A stretch of 64,000 nt of DNA from assembly GCA_028023455.1 (NCBI GenBank), contig JAQFVV010012499.1:60001-124000 (forward strand). The letters are read 5' to 3'. Below are positions 23,401 to 36,120 of this stretch, piece by piece. The position numbers and the translations under genes were made by a program. Within the stretch, counting starts at the first letter, position 1. The number at the start of each line of letters is the position of its first letter. The stretch is from Epiperipatus broadwayi. Taxonomy: Eukaryota > Onychophora > Udeonychophora > Euonychophora > Peripatidae. The notes below the pieces were generated by a model. It did not search any database. It saw only the letters and a list, made by a program, of their open reading frames with translations, and was not told the origin of the DNA.

Positions 23401-24716
23401 ATTGCATCGCACTGAGTTTTATTTAGTGTTATGCAATACTTAATTTATATCAATGTTTGGTCAATTGTTTGAAACATTTTATTATTTAGCATAAATTAGA
23501 AATAAATAAACAATTTTATTTAAAAAACATATTTAGAAATCAAGCAACTGATAAAGCAAACAATTGAAATTCTTATTAACATTTATAGTACATATTAAAA
23601 AATTGGGAAAAAAACTGTGAATGATATGTATATGATTAAAATAGTTAACTTTCAGTTATGTTCACTGAAAAAAAAAACAATAATCAATTGTTAAAATAGT
23701 AAACTAAGAGATTGCAAAAAAAAATATAGGTATTTTATTATGGTTATTCTGAACTTTTAAATTTTAATATATAATTAAATATTTGAAAAGCAATTGTAAA
23801 ATTTAGAAAATATTCAGTGAATTGCAAACATTTATTAATTTCTTACAAAATGAAGATATTAGTGAGAGTTTTGAATAAAAACTACTAATACAAAAGTGTG
23901 AAATTCAAATTGGACTGAGGTTATGTTATTTAATAGTAAGCAGTACGCACTTACAACTTTTAATAAGTATGTGTGTGCAAGTCAAAGTATATATGTGTAG
24001 ACGCATATATACTGAGAAATCAAATGCCTATATGTCACCACTATTATTAATGCCTACAATGTTCATGATTAAAATCTCCAAAGCGACTGATACTATTAAC
24101 AACTGATATGCGACCCTCCCTTTCTTTATATATATGGATATTTTTTATTTACCAGCAAAAATAAATTTATAGCTTTTTTTAGAGGAATATTTACATATTT
24201 GTACATCTTTAATAGATTTATTTTATAATTTTCAATACAGTGAAAATGTTCTGTTTTATTCTATTTCATATATCAAACATAATTAAAAAAAAAGTCTAGG
24301 ATTATTTTGAAATCCCGATTACAAAGATCACATTCAGAAAGTTTGACTATTGTTTTTATTACAGATATGATAAATTAAAACCTTTTGAGATTTAATTGAT
24401 GTTTTAATTTAAATTTCATAACTGAAATTTTAGCACTATAAATACTTTACTTTATCGTTTCTGTCTTGACGCTTGACACTTTTTTTTATATGTTTGTCTG
24501 AGTTGTAGATAACTTTGATCTTGTGACATAGTAGTTAGCTATCTAATTACTATATTCATGACTTGGATTTGAGACTGGGTTAGGTGAACATTAATTTTTT
24601 TTTAGATAACATACAGGTTTAGAAATGATTTACAAGTAAATAACCCATATTATTCTTATATAATTCTGTAAACACTTCTTCCTTCTTTCTCTTCCTTCAT
24701 TTTGCTTCTTCATATA
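23401..24716. other. Unassigned AT-rich stretch, with a possible tRNA-like SINE scar near 24525
   Basis: No protein motif. Around 24520-24600, TAGTTAGCTATC and GGATTTGAGACTGGG are spaced like degenerate A and B boxes and are followed by a T-rich stretch. That is weak evidence of an old SINE. The remainder shows nothing. Confidence 0.3.
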
Positions 24717-24939
24717 CAACAATATATCTTTTCAAAATATTTACAACTTCTTATATCTTTTAAGAAAAAATATTTATTGTTATAATAACAATTTAAAATG
24801 GTGGAAAGGGAACAGTAGAGACATAGAATGAGATCTGAAGAAGTCTGTAATGAACACTCAAAACTGTTATTATAACAATAAATGTTTTTGCTTAAAAGGT
24901 ATAAGAAGTTGTGATTATTTTGGAAAGATATATTGTTGC
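24717..24939. mobile_element. MITE-like foldback element, ~74-bp arms
   Basis: 24717-24790 returns as an imperfect inverse at 24865-24939. Its outer end CAACAATATATCTTT and inner end TTGTTATAATAACA are both matched. The 74-bp centre has no coding capacity. Compact size (223 bp) and long arms fit a MITE. Confidence 0.8.
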
Positions 24940-25449
24940 AACCTATATTAGTTAATCATTCACAAGTGGTTAGTAAATTGGCATTTATCTGTTTTTGGTC
25001 AGTGTGTGATGCTGTCATAGTAATCTGAGTTAAACATCTGGGTTTGTAAAATTTAAAAAAAAATGACTATAATGTAATATATGCTTCACTACACTAGAAG
25101 AATGTCATATTCCTACAGCATCTCATTGTTGTTTTAAGAGTAGATGCAATTTTTATAACATAATACTCAGAGTGTTAACATAGTTTTGTTTCTGAGTTAT
25201 TTTTATACTTTTTATAATAGAAAAATGATGTTTTCTGGTGCAGCCAAACATTATCAATAATTTCAAAAGAGTGTCATTTTATTTCAAACAAATTGTTCTA
25301 ATAAACAATAATGTGAATTCTATTATATATTTATTTTAAGATAGTGTCATTTTGAAGTTGGTAAGTTTTATTTGAAAGATTTGATTTTTTTAAAGTGTAA
25401 AAAAAATTGGAGCAGTGAATAAATTGAAAAATTATGTCGCTTCACATGT

Positions 25450-25900
25450 AATAAAATATTAAACCACTAAACATCATATGATCACCATTTCTTATGCTTG
25501 CTCATAAATACGTAATAAAATATTAAACCATTAAACATCACATGATCACTATTTCTTATGATTGCTCATAACTGTTATTAAAAGAGGCAAAACTTTCCAT
25601 ACAGTAGCACCACTCAGTGCAAGCAAGAGTAATCAATGGATGACAGAAGGCTTGTGCATAAAATTCCTATCTAGTACCTACTCATTCAATGGGGTTACAT
25701 TACATCCAATGCTCCTCACTGACAAAAGCCACAAGCTAGAAACTAGTCTGGGGATATTGGATGAGTAGGCACTTGATAGGGATTTTATTCACAAGCCTTC
25801 TGGCATCCATTAGTTGCTCTTGCTTGCATTGAGTGGCACTACTGTATGGAAAGTTTTTCCTGTTTAATAATAAAATATTACAATTTCTTCAAATTACTCT
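25450..25900. mobile_element. Foldback element with 64-bp tandem leader
   Basis: 25450-25513 and 25514-25577 are direct 64-bp repeats (each with TATTAAACCA.TAAACATCA and GATCAC.ATTTCTTATG). They lead into inverted arms at 25572-25690 and 25757-25875, with ACTTTCCATACAGTAG facing CTACTGTATGGAAAGT and CTTGTGCATAAAATTCCTAT facing its complement. The same arms and leader occur at 62990-64000, so this is a repeat family. The 68-residue frame 25562-25768 is a by-product of the palindrome. Confidence 0.85.
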
Positions 25901-26988
25901 CTTACAAACAAAAACACTGCTTAAGTGTTGATGTTTTCCATGTATATATTTTTAGATGTATGAAGATAATAAGATTTTCATCCTTATAAGAGTTTAATTT
26001 TAAATGCTTTGTCATTAACATATGAGTATGTTTCAATTTGGTCATACATTTTTTTAATATTTAAATTATTTAAAACTTATGTGATTTTTATTGAAAATGA
26101 TAAACATAATAATTATTCTGGATTTTTTATATTTTATTTTTTTAAATATTTATGTATTTTCTGTTAAGTTGTAGAGCCATTTTCCTGACAATGTCACAAA
26201 AAAGCTATTGTTTTTGGAATGTAAAACAATATTTGAAGCTAGTTGACAGTTCTTTAACAAAGAATCAAACTGCCTTAGATATAAGCCATAAATAATAATG
26301 GCTATAAATCTTTTCACTAATTTAATAACTTCATTCATTTTATTATTTTTATATATAGAATTTATTGATGATGTCACAGTTGATACTGTGAAAACTTGCA
26401 ATCCTAAGAATTACTGAATGTATTTTAAATAGATTACTACAAATAATTTTGAAAAATTGTCTTATACAAAAATCTCTTGACTTTTCAGATATGCTGCCAT
26501 AAAAGTCGGAAATTACAATTGAAAATGTATGGATTTCAAATAATTTATTAATGAAATAGATATCTATGTATAATTACATACAAAAGTTTTTGAAGTTATA
26601 AATGATATTTAATCAAGTCCAAATGCTATTGCAAGATGTGCTCTTGTAAAAGATAGAAAGTGTAAAAGCATTCCAATCATACTTAAAGATTGCTCTGAGA
26701 AAATTTCCTGTGAGATATTCCATTACTACTGCTTGTAATTTCAAAATCTAGATATGAAAAAATATTTAATACTTGATGTCTTTTAATTTTCTTGTCACAT
26801 CTTTTATTATTAACTCTCAGTAATAGTCAAATCAAATTCAGTTTAACAATTTTTGACAAAAATTGTTTAATAATTCTTGAACAGCAATGATTTTTAAATA
26901 CAAGCCAAATGTTTCTGTTTGGTTGTTTATTTTAGTAAATATTATTTATTGCTTAAAAATTGATAACTGTAAATTGTGCACTATATAT
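25901..26988. other. Unassigned AT-rich stretch
   Basis: No recognisable coding region or repeat. The minus-strand frame 26150-26401 has no family features. Confidence 0.5.
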
Positions 26989-29900
26989 TGAAGCAGTCAA
27001 TCTTAGGTTAAGATTGTGCTTCATGTTTCTACCTACTAACCCATGTTCAAACCCCTATATCCCATCCCGCTTGTTTTGTTGTATATATATTTTTATGTAT
27101 ATATTTGGAATGTGTGCCTAAATTTATAATTTAACTTTCAATATTTATTATTATTGATTCTTTTTATTAATTATTAGTTCTTTTTTATTAAACTACATAG
27201 GTATATATATATATATAGGAGCAAAATTACTAACAAAATATTGATTTTAAATATTTTATTATATGTCATTTTTTAAACTTTTTCTTTTTAAAGTACTTTT
27301 TATATTAAACTGTATATTTTTATAAAATCCAATATGGAAGATGCTACAGTTGATTGTCTAAAAATAATTAAGGGTTGGAAACACTATTGTTTTAATCTGG
27401 GGAAGGTATTTTTAATTAAAGTTTTTACTTAAAATGGGATTAAGATTAGAGATACTTTTGTTAAAAACATGTTGTCAAATCTATTTCTAATCTGGAAATA
27501 GATTTGAATTTATTTTTGGATGTTATCTTACTGTTGCATCTTCAAAAACAACCGATAAAGAAAAAGTATAAAATGACTGAATTTTGAGTCACAGATGAGA
27601 TTAGCTACTATTGAGAGAACTGATTGTAAACATATTACACGTTGCTGTGAAACTAAAAATGATGTAGTATAAATCGACCAACCTGCTCGACCCTATCTGG
27701 TCATCATCTTCAGCGGCCATCTAATTCTGCTGCCCAAGAGGAAGTAAAAGCCCGACCTAAGAACTTTAATGCTAATAGAAAATTGCAGTTATTTAAGAAT
27801 TTTCATTTCAATTGCTGTGCATGTGCAATATTTTAAATCGGACTCTTAAAATTGCCAGGTAACTTTTCAAGCCATCACCGCAAACTAAATCTAACCTAAC
27901 TCATCTATCAAGATTTCTTTTAATATATTATTTAACTTTGTTTTTGTTAATATGTAATTTGCTCTTAGTTAATTTCTATATATAATATGTAAATTGCTCT
28001 CAAATGATTTTTTTAAATCTAATTTTTTGTCATATGCTCTAACTTTTTTTAATGTTGGTGCAGTCAATTATTTATATTTATTTATTACTTGAATTTATAT
28101 GTCTATTTTCATTATTAATTTGCCAATCTTAAACAATCTGACGAGTCGAATTTTGTAAAATCCTTTCTTCTTTTTAAGTAAGCCTTCATTAATTAAGTTT
28201 GTTAACGTCCCTTAAAATATAATGTATTGTTAATTAATATGCTTGCCAGATTGTTGTACGTCAACATCTTCTTTATGCTTTAATATAATATATATATATA
28301 TTTGTTTAACTCTGGATTTTCTACCCGGAGTAAATCCAGAACTTAAGCTAATTAATGCTTTGAAATCTTTTAAAATGTAGTTGTTTTTTCATTAAATTCT
28401 GAAAGAGTGACCCATTAATTATTTTCTATATAAATGTTTTTTTTATTTACTCTTAAAATATACTTATATATTCAATTTATTGTAAAATCAATGAAGGTGG
28501 GATTGATTTATTTTAAATAGCAGAAAAAGGGATGGGGGGAAATCTTAATGTTTCTTTTACTAAATCAAATCTTAACGTATATTTTATTAATTTGAAATCT
28601 AAATCTTAATATTTCTTTTGCTAAATAAGATCTTCAAGTATATTTTAGTAAATGAAATCTAAATTTCTCTATATATATTATAGCGGCATAGCATATTATT
28701 TGTCTAAATTATAGTACTCAAACAAGGGTCATTTATTTTAAAGCAGTAAAATTTATTCAATGTTGTTAGTGACATTTATCATTCATACTGCGTTACCGAC
28801 ATTTAGCCTATTTTCGTATTATATATATATTACATGCTTCTAGTCTTCTAATCTGGGGGTTGCAACAAGTTCGAACCCATAGATTTCTTTTTGTACCTCA
28901 TTCCATAGATAGTTGAGATATCTGGAACCACATTTATTCCATATAAAATGCCTCTGGTGGTGATCCCGTAAGTTTGGCGCACGCTATGCATATCTACTTT
29001 TTTCATATAAAAAGGCCTCTGGCAGTGATTCCCTAAGTCTGGCACACGCTACGCCTATTCACTTCATTCTCACCCAGAAGCACAACTTTTGCCTCTTAGT
29101 TATTTTTAGGCTATTATTTCAGCACTGCAAACTTCTTTGTATTTATTTCTTTTGCTTCATGACCCAGTTTTAGTGCTCTAATATTAAAATTATGGCTTTG
29201 CTTAAAATATATATCAATGCCAACTATTACTAGTTTTATTAATTAAATTTATTTCAGTCTTATACAATTCCACCATCGTAACTTATTTCTATATTAAAGA
29301 GTATCTATATGCCTTGGGGAAAATAAAGTGTTCATCTTACTATCATTAAAATAATTTTTCATTAAATATTTTGTCATCTAATCAAATGTCATTTTCAAAT
29401 ATGTTTTTCAAATGTATCTTATTTATTTTCACGACCTCAGTGGTGTGAAAATAGTTTATATCATATGTATAATGAATCTCAGAATGCTCCCCTAAATAAT
29501 GTTAGTCACCATGTTTCAGAACCATAATCAAAAGTGTTAATAACCATTTTATGCGAATTCTTTGTAATAGTTGATTGGAATTTTAATATTGGACCCACCA
29601 AAGATGTGTGTTTATTTGTAATATATTATTTAGCTAATAAAGAGCATATGAGAAATAATAGTGTGAATGACACTATGTAATCATCTACTTCTTGCTCATT
29701 CATGCACACACTAATGTATATAATTAATTTATAAATGTATAATAATTTGTCAGTATATTAAACTATATTTTATTGCCTAACTTATTTGAGTAGTTCGAAT
29801 TCCTTTTCCTCCACTTCCACATATTACAGCCATGCTTATCTATTAATTTAACATAGTCGTAGTTAATAGATGTCTCATTGTTTTGCTCAGCTCTGCTAGT

Positions 29901-30090
29901 CAGCCAGATTAAGATTAATTCTCATGTGCCATCACTATTATGTTATTCATTAGGTGTTTGATCTGAGGTTTAGAGAGTGGGTTCGAATGCAGGCTGGTCC
30001 CTGACCTAAATCTTGGGCTTGACTGGGTTTGAAGTACATTTTGTGAGTTCCAGTTCATGTTATATGGATAAACATGTTTTGACCAGTACA
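26989..30090. repeat. 3.1-kb direct repeat, copy 1 (possible 5' LTR)
   Basis: This segment recurs nearly unchanged at 31379-34555. It starts TGAAGCAGTCAATCTTA and ends GACCAGTACA, giving the TG...CA termini of LTRs. The first 33 bases form a hairpin (CAATCTTA against TAAGATTG, GAAGC against GCTTC). Inside are an RNA polymerase III B-box-like GTTCAAACCC near 27048, a 64-bp minisatellite of two units (28941-29068) and, near 29985, GTGGGTTCGAATGCAGG. No gag, pol or other protein frame was found, so any LTR element would be non-autonomous. Segmental duplication is the alternative. Confidence 0.85.
28941..29068. repeat. 64-bp minisatellite, two units
   Basis: Units start at 28941 and 29005 (ATATAAAA.GCCTCTGG.GTGAT and so on). 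The other copy of the 3.1-kb repeat has three units, which accounts for most of the length difference. Confidence 0.8.
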
Positions 30091-31378
30091 TAGGATTTTT
30101 TTTTCTTGAGCTTGGCTTCCCAATGCAAGGCTTCAATATAAACACCCACATACCCTGAGTACTGAATTCTGTTTATATATATATTCTTAAAAAAAAGTTG
30201 TTATATAATTTTTTCATGTTTGATATGTTTAAAATAATGTGTTCAAAGTGTAAAATTCACTGTTTAAAGTTAAAACCCATGTACTACAACCATAGTACAT
30301 ATGTATTTTTTCTTCAATGTCATATATAAAGTTTTTTGTTCTTGAGACATATATGAAAAATGTATAAATAATTTATAAATCATTGATCACTCTGTCTTAG
30401 CTGGCACCCTTATAAAAAGAAATTTTGCTAATTCAGTAGTGAGTCAAATGCAAAAATGTTGGAAGTGGAGGGTTCGAACTGAGATAAAAAAAATTATTGA
30501 GAGCAAATTTTTTGGCTTAATACTATGATGTATCAATTTTAAACATGTAATAACCAGACTATGAGTTTTCTTTTAGATGCATGGGTGTGATCAAGAGAAA
30601 CCAAAATGAGAAATGGTTAGATTAGTATAGTAGGGGTAAAATAATAAATAAAATCTTAAATAAACATTTTTTTTTACCTTTCAGCAAGCAAAAGCTAAAT
30701 TTTCATCTAAGCTATAGTTGGGCAGAGCTATATAGAAGGTGGGGAACAGTGAGTGGCTATGTGGGAGATGATTTTTTTTTAAAGAGGAAATATGTGTATA
30801 GAAATTTTTTTTGTTAATTGAGTATATAATGTTTGTGTTTATTTTAAAAGCAAAGTGAAAGAATTTGGCACGTGTATGGATTTTTTTTTCCAACTTTTAT
30901 CCAAAGTTTTTTTTTTTTTTCTGTCATTTCCAATAGTGTGTAGTACTGTGTAATGTATATAGAAGTACATGTGTGTAATATCTATGTACTTGTATATGTA
31001 GCACTGCATATATATGTACAGAGGTGTGTATGTGTGATGTGTAGGAGCAGATGTGTTTGAAAATTTTATAGGTATTGTATTGCTATATATTTTCTTGGAA
31101 ACCCATATGCCTGGAGAAATTGAGTTGTAGCCCAAGCATAGAATTTTTTTTTTATTATATAGATGTGAAATATATATATATATATGTTTTCTGGATTAAA
31201 CAGTTGAACAAATATTCACATCCCCAAATGATATTTCATATATATAGTTTTATATAACAAGATTGTGTATTGAATTTTGAAAATTTTCATCATTCTTTTG
31301 GTCATCACTTGAAAACTCCTAGTCAAGGCATTATTTTTTAATCTTTTTGTTTTTTGTTTCATTGTATGTGTGGAGAAA
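30091..31378. other. 1.29-kb segment between the two 3.1-kb repeats
   Basis: AT-rich and with no retroviral or transposase motif. It begins with TAGGATTTTT, not an obvious primer-binding site. It ends with GTGGAGAAA directly before the second TG, which could pass for a short polypurine tract. A SINE-like block lies at 30396-30490. Frames at 30681-31257 are low-complexity. Confidence 0.5.
30390..30495 (+). repeat. Possible degraded tRNA-derived SINE
   Basis: TCTTAGCTGGCACCC (30395-30409) resembles an A box. GGAGGGTTCGAACTG (30467-30481) fits a B box and is followed by an A run. The 70-base spacing is longer than usual, and no target-site duplication is visible. Confidence 0.35.
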
Positions 31379-34300
31379 TGAAGCAGTCAATCTTAGCTTA
31401 AGATTGTGCTTCATGTTTCTACGTACAAACCCGTGTTCAAACCTCTATATCCCATCCCGCTCGTTTTGTCGTATATATATTTTTTATGTATATATTTGGA
31501 ATGCGCGCCTAAATTTATAGTTTAACTTTCAATATTTATTATTATTGATTCTTTTTATTAATTATTAGTTCTTTTTTATTAAACTACATAGGTGCGGCTC
31601 AAATATATATATATATATAGGAGCAAAATTACTAACAAAATATTGATTTTAAATATTTTATTATACGTCATTTTTTAAACTTTTTCTTTTTAAAGTACTT
31701 TTTCTATTAAACTGTATATTTTTATAAAATCCAATATGGAAGATGCTACAGTTGATTGTCTAAAAATAATTAAGGGTTGGAAACACTATTGTTTTAATCT
31801 GGGGAAGGTATTTTTAATTAAAGTTTTTACTTAAAATGGGATTAAGATTAGAGATACTTTTGTTAAAAACATGTTGTCAAATCTATTTCTAATCTGGAAA
31901 TAGATTTGAATTTATTTTTGGATGTTATCTTACTGTTGCATCTTCAAAAACAACCGATAAAGAAAAAGTATAAAATGACTGAATTTTGAGTCACAGATGA
32001 GATTAGCTACTATTGAGAGAACTGATTGTAAACATATTACATGTTGCTGTGAAACTAAAAATGATGTAGTATAAATCCACCAACCTGCTCGGCCCTGTTG
32101 GGTCATCATCTTCAGCAGCCATCTCATTCTGCTGCCCAAGAGGATGTAAAAGCCCGACCTAAGAACTTTAATGCTAATAGAAGCTTGCAGTTATTTAAGA
32201 ACTTTCATTTCAATTGCTGTGCATGTGCAATATTTTAAATCGGACTCTTAAAATTGCCAGGTAACTTATCAAGCCATCACCGCAAAACTAAATCTAACCT
32301 AACTCATCTATCAAGATTTCTTTTAATATATTATTTAACTTTGTTTTTGTTAATATGTAATTTGCCCTTAGTTAATTTCTATATATAATATGTAAATTGC
32401 TCTCAAATGATTTCTTTAAATCTAATTTTCTCTCATATGCTTTAACTTTCTTTAATGTTGGTGCAGTCAATTATTTATATTTATTTATTACTTGTATTTA
32501 TATGTCTATTTTCGTTATTAATTTGCCAATCTTAAACAATCTGATGAGTCGAATTTTGTATAATCCTTTCTTCTTTTTAAGTAAGCCTTCATTAATTAAG
32601 TTTGTTAACGTCCCTTAAAATATAATGTACTGTTAATTAATACACTCGCCAGATTGTTTTACATCAACATTTTGTTTATGTTTTAATATAAAATATATAT
32701 ATATATATTTAACTCTGGATTTTCTACCCAGGGTAAATCCAAAACTTAAGCTAATTAACACTTTGAAATCCTTTAAAATGTAGTTATTTTTTCATTAAAT
32801 TCTGAAAGAGTGACCCATTAATTATTTTTTATATAACTGTTTTTTTATTTACTCTTAAAATATATTTATATATTCCATTTATTGTAAAATCAACGAAGGT
32901 GGGATTGATTTATTTTAAATAGCAGAAAAAGGGATTGGGGGAAAATCTTAATGTTTCTTTTACTAAATCAAATCTTAACGTTAATTTTATTAATTTGAAA
33001 TCTAAATCTTAATGTTTCTTTTGCTAAATAAGATCTTCAAGTATATTTTAGTAAATGAAATCTAAATTTCTCTATATATATTATAGCGGCATAGAATATT
33101 ATTTGTCTAAATTATAGTACTCAAACAAGGGTCATTTATTTTAAAGTAGTAAAATTTATTCAACATTGTTAGTGACATTTATCATTTATACTGCATTACC
33201 GACATTTAGCCTATATTCGTATTATATATATATTACATGCTTCTAGTCTTCTAATCTGGGGTTGCAACAAGTTCGAACCCATAGATTTCTTTTTGTACCT
33301 CATTCCATAGATAGTTGAGCTATCTGGAACCACATTTATTCTGTATAAAATGCATCTGGTGGTGATCCCGTAAGTTTGGCACACACTATCCATATCTACT
33401 TTCTTCATATAAAAAGGCCGCTGGCAGTGATCCCTAAGTTTGGCACACACTATGCCCATCCACTTTCTTTGTATAAAAAGGCCTCTGGTAGTGATTCACT
33501 AAGTCTGGCACATGCTATGCCCATCCACTTCATTATCATCCAGAAGCACAATCTTTTCTTCTTAGTTATTTTTAGGCTATTATGTCAGCACCACAAACTT
33601 CTTCGTATTTATTTCATTTGCTTCATGACCCAGTTTTAATGCTCTAATATCAAAATGGCGCTCTGCTCAAAATATATATTGATGCCAACTATTACTAGTT
33701 TTATTAATTAAATTTGTTTCAGTCTTATACAATTCCACCATCGTAACTTATTTCTATATTAAAGAGTATCTATATGCCTTGGGGAAAATAAAGCGTTCGT
33801 CTTACTATCGTTAAAATAATTTTTCATTAAATATTTTGTCATCTAATCAAATGTCATTTTCAAATATGTTTTTCAAATGTATCTTATTTATTTTCCTGAC
33901 CTCAGTGGCATGAAATTAGTTTATATCATATGTATAATGAATCTCAGAATGCTCCCCTAAATAATGTTAGTCACCATGTTTCAGAACCGTAATCCAAAGT
34001 GTTAATAACCATTTTATGCTAATTCTTTGTAATAGTTGATTGGCATTTTAATATTGGACCCACCAAAGATGTGTGTTTATTTGTAATATATTATTTAGCT
34101 AATAAAGAGCTTATGAGAAATAATAGCATGGATGACACTATGTAATCATCTACTGCTTGCTCATTCATGCACACACTAATGTATATAATTAATTTATAAA
34201 TGTATAATAATTTGTCAGTATATTAAACTATATTTTATTGCCTAACTTATTTGAGTAGTTTGAATTCCTTTTCCTCCACTTCCACATATTACAGCCATGC

Positions 34301-34555
34301 TTATCTATTATTTTAATATAGTCATAGTTAATAAATGTCTCATTGTTTTGCTCAGCTCTGCTAGTCGGCCGGATTAAGATTAATTCTCATGTGTCATCAC
34401 TATTATGTTATTCATTAGGTGTTTGATCTGGGGCTTAGAGAGTGGGTTCGAATTCAGGCTGGTCCCTGACCTAAATCTTGGGCTTGACTGGGTTTGAAGT
34501 ACATTTTGTGAGTTCCAGCTCATGTTAGATGGATAAACATGTTTTGACCAGTACA
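31379..34555. repeat. 3.1-kb direct repeat, copy 2 (possible 3' LTR)
   Basis: Near-identical to 26989-30090 over its whole length, with the same TGAAGCAG start and CAGTACA end. The four bases before copy 1 (ATAT) equal the four after copy 2 (ATAT at 34556-34559), consistent with a 4-bp target-site duplication but weak in AT-rich DNA. CpG dinucleotides kept here (for example GCTCG, GTCGTA, GCGCGCC near 31460-31510) are often TpG or CpA in copy 1. Hence copy 2 looks less decayed. Confidence 0.85.
33343..33534. repeat. 64-bp minisatellite, three units
   Basis: Units begin at 33343, 33407 and 33471. Each contains TATAAAA, a GGC.CTGG.GTGAT core and TTGGCACACACTAT or CTGGCACATGCTAT. It is the counterpart of the two-unit array at 28941-29068. 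Confidence 0.8.
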
Positions 34556-36120
34556 ATATTTTGTTAAAACAATGAATTTCTTATTATTGCTTTTAATTTT
34601 ATTCTTTAAGAATATTGATATTCCAATTATCTATTAATCATGTAAATTTTCTATTTAATTTATAAACAAACTTACAATTTTTCTTTATTAACTCTATTTT
34701 TTAGTGTTTGATTTTGAAATATGTATTCTCAAAAATTGTACTTATATATATCTCTGCAAGTCTCATGTAATTTTTATGAACTCTCAAATAAAACTCTGCA
34801 GAAACAATTCAGTTATTTGCTTTCAAAAACTAAAAAGCTTTAACTAACTTTTTATCTGAATAAAATTTTGATTAATTTAAAAAATATGAATAGAAAAATA
34901 TTCTATAATATTTAAATACAGACAAGAATTAAAATCCAAAAAAATCACAACAAACACAAACTGTTTATATAATACAAATGGTTAAATTAAGATGCTTTAA
35001 AAGAAAGCATGTAGTATATACATACGCCTATGTGTGCAACATGTGTATGTAAAAAAAATATAATAATAAAGCATGGGAGTCTTTGAAAAATTTTGATGCT
35101 ACACTTCAAAGTAGCTTATGTTTGTTTCCAAGGATACTTTCAATGTTTTAATTCCCATAAAAATGTCACAAAAATGTTTGTTAAATTATAACTTAATAAT
35201 AAAATCATTATTATCTATAATTATGATGTTAATCAAACATAAATAATTTGAGTTTATTTCAAAGAATACCACTTTAAATGTTCTAATTATTATTAAATAT
35301 TCATTACATTTATATCTGCATATGTATATGTCTTTCACAGGAATTATTGTGTTATAAATATAGAAATACAGTAAACAACATATTGAACAATACAAATAAA
35401 AATATTATATTAAAATAAGTGAGAAGTGTTTCTATAATAGTTTTGTAAAATCATATTTTTACTGAGACAATAGCAAGTGTTATATAGCTAAAGGATTAAT
35501 ATTATATGTAGTGAACATGGATAATATATCTCATACACATACTTTTGAGCATACTAAATGATATAAAATAATTAACAACTTTTTTTTAAATTTTGATATT
35601 TAATTTCATAAATTGTGCTATTGTCTAAAACAATTTCTTCTAATGCTTAGTTATTGTATACTTTTCATTTTTTTAAATCATATAATTAAATATATTATCA
35701 TTTTTTAAATCTTTTATACTATTCATATGGTGACATTTTTGATTACCATTAATATTAATTGTTGCTAGTTACAGCTACTTTTGACTTCTTTTAATAATTA
35801 TTTTGTAAAAAATCTTATCCTGTAATGTAGTTTATTACCACTCTAAACTTACAATATAAAGTTTGATTCTTTCTTTTTTTTAATAGTGTCATGAAAATTT
35901 GTGATATTACCCGTAACAATTGGTGACTAAATGATTGGATAATTTGTAGTATAACTGATATATTGACTGTTTTTGTAAAGGATGTTATTGTTGATAGAAT
36001 TTTATATAAAAATTACTTGATGTATTCCATTACACTAATTAAATACTCATGACAGTAGAATATTTTTAACTGTATCAGGAAGATATAATGCAAATGAAAC
36101 TTTTCATAAAAGGTAAAATA
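34556..36120. other. Unassigned AT-rich stretch
   Basis: No protein or RNA motif seen. Frames such as 35186-35395 translate to low-complexity Ile/Tyr/Asn strings. Confidence 0.5.

Noticed and set aside
25562-25768. 68-residue protein frame
   Set aside because: It crosses the arm and centre of a foldback element with copies near 63 kb; a by-product.
30091-30110. Primer-binding site after a putative 5' LTR
   Set aside because: TAGGATTTTT does not resemble the 3' end of a common tRNA, so it was not called.
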